DNA of 64,000 nt from Myoxocephalus aenaeus (Eukaryota > Chordata > Actinopteri > Perciformes > Cottidae): contig JBAMJR010000695.1 of the NCBI GenBank assembly GCA_038501785.1, positions 36,729 through 100,728 of the forward strand, given 5' to 3'. Shown here piece by piece: positions 46,280 to 56,272 of this stretch. Within the stretch, counting starts at the first letter, position 1. Every line of letters begins with the position of its first letter. The notes under the pieces were generated by a model. That model did no database searches and had not been told where the DNA came from. It worked only from the letters and a program-made list of their open reading frames with translations. A program made the translations under genes and the position numbers.

Positions 46280-49270
46280 GATATATATAATAGTATACAA
46301 AATAATATAAATAGTAATATACATAATAATGTATATAATAATATATATAATAGTATACAAAATAATATAAATAATAATACATATAATAATGTATATAATA
46401 ATATATAATATATATAGAAATATACAAAATAATATAAATTATAATGTATATAATAATGTATATAATAATAAATAATAAATAAAATAATATATATTAGATT
46501 AGATCAAATAGATATAATAATTGATAGATATAATAGATATAATAATAGATTAAATAGACATAATAATATATGTAATAATATATGTATAATAATATATTTA
46601 ATATATTTAATAATATATGTATATATTAGGGCGGCTGTAGCTCAGGGGGATGAGTGGTCGTCCCGCAACCACAAGGTAGTCGGTTCGATCCCCAGTCCCC
46701 CCATAGCTCACATGTCTCATGTCCCTGAGCAAGACACTGAACCCTCAACTACTCCCCGGGCGCCTCACAGGGCTGCCCACTGCTCCCTATCCAGGGATGG
46801 GTCACATGCAGAGAAGAATCTCCCCAAGGGGATTAATAAAGTGCATGTTTCTTTCTTTCTTTTCTATATAAAATAATAGATATAATAGATTTAATAATAT
46901 ATATAATAAATTTAATAATAGCTATAATAGATTTAATAATAGCTATAATAATTGATAGATATTATATATAATAATAGATATGTAATAATAGATAAACTAG
47001 ATATATAATAATAGATTTAATAATATATATAAAATAATATATATAATATATTTAATAATAGATATAATATATTTAATAATAGCTATAATAATTGATATAT
47101 ATAATATATAATAATAGATATTATAATAGATATAATAATAGATATAATAGATATAATAATAGATATGTAATAATAGATAAACTAGATATATAATAATAGA
47201 TGTAATAATAGATATAAACTAATAGATATAATATATTTAGTAATTGCTATAATAATTGATAGATATAATTTATAATAATATATATTATAATAGATATAAT
47301 AATAGATATGTAATAATAGATAAACTAGATATATAATAATATATTTAATAATATATATCAAATAATAGATATAATATATTTAATAATATATATAATATAT
47401 TTAATAATAGCTATAATAATTGATATATATATATAATATATAATAATCGATATTATAATAGATATAATAATCGATATAATAGATATAATAATAGATGTGT
47501 AATAATAGATGAACTAGATATATAATAATAGATTTAATAGATATATAGTAATAGACATTATAATAGATGTAATGGAGTATCGTCTGCATAACCATGAACG
47601 TTTATGGATTCTTTCTGATAATATTGCCCAAAGGAAGAATATAAAGTGAATAATTTGGTCCAACCACCTCTCCGTGAGTTTCAGGGTGCAATTGTGAGAA
47701 AACGTCTGTTTATATTTCTGCCATTCCTTCCAGAGTGCGGCTTCAGGTGCGGCAACAGGAAGTGCGTCTCCGTGGACCAGACCTGCAACGGCGTCGACGA
47801 CTGTGGCGACAACAGCGACGAGATGTGCTGCAAAAGTAAACAACAACAACAACACACAACCCTGTGAGTGGATTCCGTGACCCGGTCGCTCCCTGACGTG
47901 AACATCGTGTCGTTGACAGAATGCAGGAACACGAGTTTCCGCTGCCGGACGGGCGTGTGCGTCCCTGAAGAGGCGGTGGGAGACGGACAGGTGGACTGTC
48001 TGGACGGAGAGGACGAGTCACCGAGACACAGTGAGACACGGCTCCACGCCATTTACCTCCTTTACCTTTTGGGAAAGCACTGAAACTGTTTACCCCTTGA
48101 TGGTTACTTTAGGCTCCACTTCCTGTCAAAGAAACCGCCCAGTTACCTCAGCCCAGTTACCTCAGACCAGTTACCTCAGCCCAGTTACCTCAGCCCAGGT
48201 ACCTCAGCCCAGTTACCTCAGCCCAGTTACCTCAGCCCAGTTACCTCAGCCCAGGTACCTCAGACCAGTTACTTCAGACCAGTTATCTCAGCCCAGTTAC
48301 CTCAGACCAGTTACCTCAGCCCAGTTACCTCAGACCAGTTCCCTCAGCCCAGGTACCTCAGACCAGTTACCTCAGCCCAGTTACCTCAGACCAGTTACCT
48401 CAGCCCAGTTACCTCAGACCAGTTCCCTCAGACCAGTTACCTCAGCCCAGTTACCTCAGCCCAGTTACCTCAGACCAGGTACCTCAGCCCAGTTACCTCA
48501 GCCCAGTTACCTCAGACCAGTTACCTCAGACCAGGTACCTCAGACCAGTTACCTCAGCCCAGTTACCTCAGACCAGTTCCCTCAGCCCAGGTACCTCAGA
48601 CCAGTTACCTCAGCCCAGTTACCTCAGACCAGTTACCTCAGACCAGGTACCTCAGACCAGTTACCTCAGCCCAGTTACCTCAGACCAGTTCCCTCAGACC
48701 AGTTACCTCAGCCCAGTTACCTCAGACCAGTTCCCTCAGCCCAGGTACCTCAGACCAGTTACCTCAGCCCAGTTACCTCAGACCAGTTACCTCAGCCCAG
48801 TTACCTCAGACCAGTTCCCTCAGACCAGTTACCTCAGCCCAGTTACCTCAGCCCAGTTACCTCAGTCCAGTTACCTCAGCCCAGTTACCTCAGTCCAGTT
48901 ACCTCAGACCAGGTACCTCAGCCCAGTTACCTCAGCCCAGTTACCTCAGACCAGTTACCTCAGACCAGGTACCTCAGACCAGTTACCTCAGCCCAGTTAC
49001 CTCAGACCAGTTACCTCAGCCCAGTTACCTCAGCCCAGTTACCTCAGACCAGTTACCTCAGACCAGGTACCTCAGACCAGTTACCTCAGCCCAGTTACCT
49101 CAGACCAGTTACCTCAGCCCAGTTACCTCAGACCAGTTACCTCAGCCCAGTTACCTCAGACCAGTTACCTCAGACCAGTTCCCTCAGACCAGTTACCTCA
49201 GACCCAGAGCTGCAGACGTTGTGTCGTTGTCTTACTTCACCACCAACTGTGTTTGCAGTATTTGTGCTTC

Positions 49271-49353
<83 letters not shown>

Positions 49354-49746
49354 TGTACTCTATATTTCTATTTCTCCACAGAACCAGGAGTGAAGCAGAA
49401 AGAACTCAAACGCTCAAGTACAGTAGACCTGAAACTGAGGAAGAGGAGTTTGTATCTTCATCGGTTGTTGTTGTTAGTCGGTGTGATGTCATGACATGTG
49501 TTTTGTGTTTTGTGTTCTTTTCAGAGTACATCTCTCCCAAAAACGGTACGTCGCTGTAACATTGACCTTTACGGCAAAAGCAAAGCGAAGAATATTCATA
49601 TATATTGTGCTTTTTTATTATTATTATATTCTATTAATTATTTTATATATTGTGCTTTTTTGTATGTTATTGCGTAACCTTTATGTACAAATGCTGCTCT
49701 GGCAAAAAAAAAAGTCCCTTTACGAGATTAATAAAGTATCTATTTA

Positions 49747-49786
<40 letters not shown>

Positions 49787-51560
49787 TCCAGAGACGAAGG
49801 CTGACCGGACCCTCCTGGAGTCCAGGTTGTACTGTGGGATCCCCAACTCCACCACGGTGGACGACCTGGAGGTCAAGGACCGAACGAGCCGCCGCTTCAG
49901 GCGCGTTGTGGGAGGAGTCCCGGCCAACCCGGTGAGCCGGAGAGCAAAAAGAATACAATGTTGCAACCGCTAGCTACATTTAGCTCATGTAGCGTTAGCA
50001 CCTTTGAAGAGGTATCCTTCATCCTCATGTTTGAGGAACACAACATTTCCCAGCAGCCTCTTTGCTTCCCACTGTGATTAGCATCTCTTACAGTAACGTT
50101 AATATGTTTATTATTATACATCATTGTGTACCTTTAGACTCAGATCCAGTGGCAGGTCGCTCTGGTGGAGAACAGGAAGGTGGACTGCGGAGGCGCTTAC
50201 ATCGGAGGATGCTGGGTAATCACGGCGGCTCACTGCGTCAGGTGGGAGGTCAATGATGACGCAATAGTGTTAGTAGTGGAAGTAGTGTACATGTACTACA
50301 ACTCAGAAGTACATGGTGTACTTTATACTGTACTACACCTCAGAGGTACATGGTGTACTTTATACTGTACTACACATCAGAGGTACATATTGTACTTTAT
50401 ATTGTACTACATCTCAGAGGTACATATAGTACTTTATACTGTACTACATCTCAGAGGTACATATAGTACTTTATACTGTACTACACCTCAGAGGTACATG
50501 GTGTACTATATACTGTACTACACCTCAGATGTGCATGGTGTACTTTATACTGTATTACACCTCAGAGGTACATATAGTACTTTATACTGTACTACACCCC
50601 TTTAGAGGTACATGTTATATGTTTTACTGTACTACATCTCAGAGGTACATATTGTACTTTTACTTGAATGGTGGTATATTACGCAGTAGCAATAGTTGTA
50701 TCTAAGAAAGTTGTAATGGCTTTATAGTACTTGTAGTACTACTAGTACTACTCTCTGGCCTCTCTCTCCTCTTCAGGCCCAACCCGTCTGCGTTCAAGGT
50801 GAAGTTTTCTCTCTGGAAGAAGTTTCGAGCTCAGGGCACGACTGATATCGTCCCCGTCGAAGACATCCGCATCCACCCGAAGTATGTATGCACCTGAGGG
50901 ACCACCAGGCCGGTGAACGTCAACGGTAACAATGATAACAAACGGTAATAACGAGGGTGTGTATTTGTACACCTGCAGGTACAACGCCAGCACCTACGAG
51001 AACGACATCGCGCTGGTGAGGCTGAAGACGATGCCGTTCAAGGACAAGTGCGTGGAGGAAAACCCGGCCATCAGCGCCGTCTGCGTGCCCTGGACCGCCC
51101 AGCTCTTCCAGCCCAACCACACCTGCAGCATCTCCGGCTGGGGCCGGACCGCAGGTGTGTTCCTCCGCCCGCCGGATGCCTAACAGGCGTTCTGTTTATT
51201 AAAAAGTCTTCGTGTTTAAATATTGAGGACTTTGCTCACAGACGGCCGAGCGTCTCAGGTGTTGCTGTGGGCCAACGTGTCCCTCATCGCCGACTGCCAG
51301 AGCTTCTACAAGGATCGCTTCAAACCCGGCATGATGTGCGCGGGCGACCTGGACGGCAGCGTGGACTCCTGCCAGGGGGACAGCGGAGGGCCACTGGTCT
51401 GCGAGGACGAACTGGGAGTTTCCTACCTGTGGGGCGTGGTCAGCTGGGGGGAGAGGTGTGGTCAGCCGGGATTCCCTGGAGTTTATACACAGGTAAATAT
51501 ATAGACAGTGGATTTACACACTTGACAAATATAGCTTCTCGTTATCCTGCTGACTTCATG

Positions 51561-51591
<31 letters not shown>

Positions 51592-51662
51592 AGGTGGCTC
51601 ACTACTTTGAGTGGATACGACTTCATACCGGCTGGTCTACAGTCACCAAGTTCAACTCTTGA
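43033..51662 (+). CDS. cfi: Complement factor I, copy 3 (complete catalytic triad)
   Basis: Exons: 43033-43092, 43772-43953, 44202-44355, 44746-44809, 44982-45147, 45790-45962, 47734-47835, 47920-48030, 49382-49417 (end uncertain), 49525-49545, 49792-49931, 50138-50241, 50777-50881, 50979-51154, 51242-51492, 51594-51662. The triad is complete: His in TAAHC (exon 12), Asp in YENDIAL (GAC, 51004-51006) and Ser in GDSGGP (exon 15). It differs from copy 1 mostly in exons 13-14: Asp-Ala, Ile-Val, Asn-Asp, Leu-Met, Trp-Lys and Gly-Glu, plus Ile-Phe in exon 15. Every base change I see in those exons alters the protein. This is the copy most likely to have normal C3b/C4b-cleaving activity. A SINE sits in its intron 6. 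Confidence 0.94.
44869..44969. repeat. (TTC)n(CTC)n tract at the exon 5 acceptor, copy 3
   Basis: The shortest of the three copies of this tract, ending beside exon 5. Confidence 0.85.
45217..45612. mobile_element. Tc1-like fragment in CFI intron 5, copy 3
   Basis: Duplicate of 5537-5935. Confidence 0.6.
46189..47573. repeat. AT-rich minisatellite in CFI intron 6, copy 3, with SINE
   Basis: Same repeat as in copies 1 and 2, interrupted by a SINE at 46629-46862. Confidence 0.9.
46629..46862 (+). mobile_element. tRNA-derived SINE in intron 6 of CFI copy 3
   Basis: Same family as 491-730: GCGGCTGTAGCTCAGGGG (A-box-like), GGTTCGATCC (B box), a body ending GGGGATTAATAAAGTGC, and a TTTCTTTC tail. 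Absent from copies 1 and 2, so it inserted after copy 3 separated. Confidence 0.88.
48137..49204. repeat. 14-bp minisatellite in CFI intron 8, copy 3 (about 76 units)
   Basis: Same unit as in copies 1 and 2, with some CAGTCCAG variants not noticed elsewhere. Confidence 0.95.
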
Positions 51663-51997
51663 TGAGGCACACACCTCATAGCCAATTATTAGTTCACTGA
51701 CTTTATTAAAAGTGTTTTGTACTAGAGAGTTTGATGCAGCATCCTACTGATATTAGGCCACTACATAGAACTCTGGCACATTTACACTGAGGTGGAACCT
51801 GAAATGTTGATTAATGTCTCTGGTAAATAAAAAAAGAAATAGAAACAAATGAATATAATGACTTTTTCTGTTTCTATGGATCACAAATACTGATATTTAT
51901 ACACTATGACATTTTACAACACTACAACGAGCAAATTGGGCAAGTCGGTTTCTAGAACTGTCAATAACAGTTTCATTAGTATTGCAGTATATATATA

Positions 51998-53218
51998 CAC
52001 TCACCTAAAGGATTATTAGGAACACCATACTAATACTGTGTTTGACCCCCTTTCGCCTTCAGAACTGCCTTAATTCTACGTGGCATTGATTCAACAAGGT
52101 GCTGAAAGCATTCTTTAGAAATGTTGGCCCATATTGATAGGATAGCATCTTGCAGTTGATGGAGATTTGTGGGATGCACATCCAGGGCACAAAGCTCCCG
52201 TTCCACCACATCCCAAAGATGCTCTATTGGGTTGAGATCTGGTGACTGTGGGGGCCATTTTAGTACAGTGAACTCATTGTCATGTTCAAGAAACCAATTT
52301 GAAATGATTCGAGCTTTGTGACATGGTGCATTATCCTGCTGGAAGTAGCCATCAGAGGATGGGTACATGGTGGCCATAAAGGGATGGACATGGTCAGAAA
52401 CAATGCTCAGGTAGGCCGTGGCATTTAAACGATGCCCAATTGGCACTAAGGGGCCTAAAGTGTGCCAAGAAAACATCCCCCACACCATTACACCACCACC
52501 ACCAGCCTGCACAGTGGTAACAAGGCATGATGGATCCATGTTCTCATTCTGTTTACGCCAAATTCTGACTCTACCATCTGAATGTCTCAACAGAAATCGA
52601 GACTCATCAGACCAGGCAACATTTTTCCAGTCTTCAACTGTCCAATTTTGGTGAGCTCTTGCAAATTGTAGCCTCTTTTTCCTATTTGTAGTGGAGATGA
52701 GTGGTACCCGGTGGGGTCTTCTGCTGTTGTAGCCCATCCGCCCCAAGGTTGGGCGTGTTGTGGCTTCACAAATGCTTTGCTGCATACCTCGGTTGTAACG
52801 AGTGGTTATTTCAGTCAAAGTTGCTCTTCTATCAGCTTGAATCAGTCGGCCCGTTCTCCTCTGACCTCTAGCATCAACGAGGCATTTTCGCCCACAGGAC
52901 TGCCGCATACTGGATGTTTTTCCCTTTTCACACCATTCTTTGTAAACCCTAGAAATGGTTGTGCGTGAAAATCCCAGTAACTGAGCAGATTGTGAAATAC
53001 TCGGACCGGCCCGTCTGGCACCAACAACCATGCCACGCTCAAAATTGCTTAAATCACCTTTCTTTCCCATTCTGACATTCAGTTTGGAGTTCAGGAGATT
53101 GTCTTGACCAGGACCACACCCCTAAATGCATTGAAGCAACTGCCATGTGATTGGTTGATTAGATAATTGCATTAATGAGAAATTGAACAGGTGTTCCTAA
53201 TAATCCTTTAGGTGAGTG
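51998..53218 (-). mobile_element. Full-length Tc1/mariner transposon
   Basis: Perfect 29-bp terminal inverted repeats (51998-52026 and 53190-53218, beginning CACTCACCTAAAGG) are flanked by TA (51996-51997 and 53219-53220). It inserted in the (TA)n tract that precedes the hAT derivative in all units. Perfect repeats and an open transposase point to a recent insertion. Confidence 0.95.
52030..53070 (-). CDS. Tc1/mariner transposase, intact, DD36E type
   Basis: 346 residues, the usual length. An N-terminal paired-like helix-turn-helix DNA-binding region (residues about 5-120) is followed by the catalytic domain with AWSDESRF (Asp 155), QQDNAPCH (Asp 246) and SPDLNPIEHLWD (Glu 283). Thirty-six residues separate the second Asp from the Glu, giving DD36E and not the classical DD34E of Tc1. 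That spacing defines, as I recall, the Incomer-like family. No stop or frameshift is seen, so it may be active. Confidence 0.93.
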   Translation of the reverse strand: MGKKGDLSNFERGMVVGARRAGPSISQSAQLLGFSRTTISRVYKEWCEKGKTSSMRQSCGRKCLVDARGQRRTGRLIQADRRATLTEITTRYNRGMQQSICEATTRPTLGRMGYNSRRPHRVPLISTTNRKKRLQFARAHQNWTVEDWKNVAWSDESRFLLRHSDGRVRIWRKQNENMDPSCLVTTVQAGGGGVMVWGMFSWHTLGPLVPIGHRLNATAYLSIVSDHVHPFMATMYPSSDGYFQQDNAPCHKARIISNWFLEHDNEFTVLKWPPQSPDLNPIEHLWDVVERELCALDVHPTNLHQLQDAILSIWANISKECFQHLVESMPRRIKAVLKAKGGQTQY

Positions 53219-53285
<67 letters not shown>

Positions 53286-53287
<2 letters not shown>

Positions 53288-54465
53288 GCCGTCAGGGCCA
53301 GCCAAGCCTTCACTGATGGCCTAAACAGAATAGCTATTTTATAATTTAATTGTTTTTGAAGACAACATGTATTATAATTATTTTCCCCTATCACCTTATT
53401 TTCTCATTGCACAGCTCCTGACTTCCTCTGTTGCTTTGCCTTCAGTCTGCAGCGCTGCTTCCAGTGCAGCTTTTCTTAAGGAGAGCTCTTATCCAATCAG
53501 ATTTCACCTCTATGTCTCTATGGAAGAAGAGCGACCCGAGGCCTTCTAGGTAGCCTTTGCAGATTAAAGTACATGGGGACGTTATCGTGATTGTCATGGA
53601 CTTCAACCAATCAGATCTTTAGTTTGACATGCTGGGCGTATTCTTTGACATGCCTGCACCTGCAAGGTGGCCTGGAAGTACGTCAGCACTAACATGTGCT
53701 GTGATTGGTCAGTGGGTCAGCATGACTTCTGTCAACAGAAAGCTAGCTAGCTGCTAGCAGAACTCAGTAGTAGTAAGAAGAGTTCAGTCTGAAACATAAG
53801 AGAAGTTATGACATGTTTAGTGTTTTGCTTGGTGTAGTTTTTTAACACGCAATGGCTGAAGGAGGAGAAACAGACTTGCTGGTGGATTTACTGACAACGC
53901 TTTTCTCACGGTTATGGGCATGTTTGGCGGTGACGATCCCAATATCGACTGCCACTGTCGAGCGGACATTTTCAGCCCTAAAACGCATGGAAACTTATTC
54001 CAGGAATGCAACTGGGAGGCTTGTCTGGTCCATGGCCATCGAGAAGGAGCTGTTACTGGAAGTGAAGCCACCGATAAACTGAACAACCGCATCATTGAAG
54101 TGTTTGTTAACAAAGAGAGGAGGATGGACTTTGTCTTGAAGTGAACAGCATCTGGTGAGTGAACTGCTTTGTGTTTCTACATCTGCAGTAGTGTTGTGTT
54201 GATGTGTCTATGGTGTTGTTTTTATGGTATAGTTAATATCGTTCCTTCTGATCGTGGCTCGTTCTCTTGAGTGTGCAGTGTTTTAGTGCTGCAGTTTTGT
54301 TGGATTGTTTTGTCATGTTGTGTTATAACTAAATGTGATGGTTCTTGTTGATGTGAACTACATGCATTGTCCGTTAATGACGCAGCATCCTGTCATGCGC
54401 GTGTTTATGTAAACTATATCAGACGGCACTGAAGGCCCAGGTAGAAAATGCACGGCCCGCCACTG
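53286..54465 (+). mobile_element. hAT derivative next to mcub (most complete copy)
   Basis: It keeps both the GGGCCGTCAGGG left side and the right terminal repeat. It has about 95 bp (53419-53515) that the other copies lack, which suggests they share a deletion and that this copy is closest to the ancestor. The transposase remnant is at 53852-54143. Confidence 0.72.
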
Positions 54466-55216
54466 ATAGTATACACATAATGTGAAGATTTAATTACAAA
54501 CAATCACATTTAGCCATATAAACAATATATATATATATTTTAGCTATTACTTAACCTCCAATGTGATCTAAAATATCATTAAATCTTATTTTTTTTCCTT
54601 TGCACTTTTTTAAACATGCAATTTAAAATGTTTAAATAATGTGAATAAATTATTTAACGGTCATGAACTAAACTTCTGATCTACAAAGTGAAGACGTGTC
54701 TCTGCAGAATGAACATTTACAAAGATGTTGTTGTCTGAACGCCGTCAAGAGAAACTATTTCTATATATAAACTATTACGCCGAATTCTGTATCTATAACA
54801 AGCGTGTTTTTGTTAGCTAACGAAATACTTATTTTCACTCTTTCCTACTTTGTACTTTCGTCCCGCAAATAATGCATAACAATTCTAATAAGGTTTGATC
54901 TTGTGTTGATAGATATGTATTTATGCCTTTAAGTCAAATGTGTCGTGACAAATATTGAAATGTTTTGCAGGAAGAGAAAGAAGAGCGAGTTTGATATATT
55001 ATGTATTTAAAACTTTATATTTTGACACCAAATTTAACAAATACCAAAAGATAATGCAGAGACGTAGGATGAGAACTTCATATTTAATTGTGTTTTTTTT
55101 TTAAACAGCTGACAAAAAGCACGAAGATGAAAAAAACCTTTTTTTAAAAGAAACAAAAAGTACAAAAATGTGCAAAAGTGACTTTTAATGTCACAAAAAA
55201 GAACAAAGTTGAAATC
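54466..55216 (-). other. mcub 3' UTR and flank
   Basis: AT-rich sequence beyond the mcub stop codon. Its left part is the source of the duplicated blocks at 1746, 20097 and 41809. No other gene is seen. Confidence 0.55.
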
Positions 55217-55294
55217 TCAGGCGGCTCTCTGAGGTTGAGGCGGATCCACCTGCAGCCGGATGGCACTCCTCAACGTGCTGAGATCACCCTCCAC

Positions 55295-55374
<80 letters not shown>

Positions 55375-55445
55375 TTTAATGACTTCATATCTACTAACTA
55401 AAACGAATGATAACTTCTTCTTTTGTACCACAATACTGTGTGTGT

Positions 55446-55525
<80 letters not shown>

Positions 55526-55647
55526 ATCACCTTTGCCAGCTCTTCTTTGAGCTCGTTGTATTTTTGAACATTGAATTTCTGTAGAGATGCTCTCTGGTGG
55601 AAGAAGTGAAGGAACTGACGGTCTCGCGCATTCGGATAGATTAAATC

Positions 55648-55712
<65 letters not shown>

Positions 55713-56037
55713 AAAGCAGACATGAGGACCCCCAGTCACATAATACACGCTTTAAGTGTGGGTCTTTTAGCCCCGCCCACAGGCTCTACCTGTCTGGTGA
55801 GGATGTAATAGCCGAAGAAGACCATGCTAGTGCTGCAGGTGATGAAGAAGGTGACTGGTTCCATGACGTCCCACGCAAACACATACCTGTCCACACACAC
55901 ACGCACACACACACACACGCACACACGCACGCACACATACACACACATGGAAACATGATTACAGGATACCTGAGTGCAATAAAGTTTCAGGTTTGTGTGT
56001 GTGTGTGTGTGAGAGTGTGTGTGTGTGTGTATGTGTA

Positions 56038-56077
<40 letters not shown>

Positions 56078-56192
56078 CATTACCAGGTGAGGTAACCCAG
56101 GAATCCTCCCTGCAGGGACAGGTAGGCAAGCCCCGCCCACCCCAGTAGTGATGCTCTAGACTCCGCCTCCTGCGCCATCTTGGCTCTCACCT

Positions 56193-56272
<80 letters not shown>

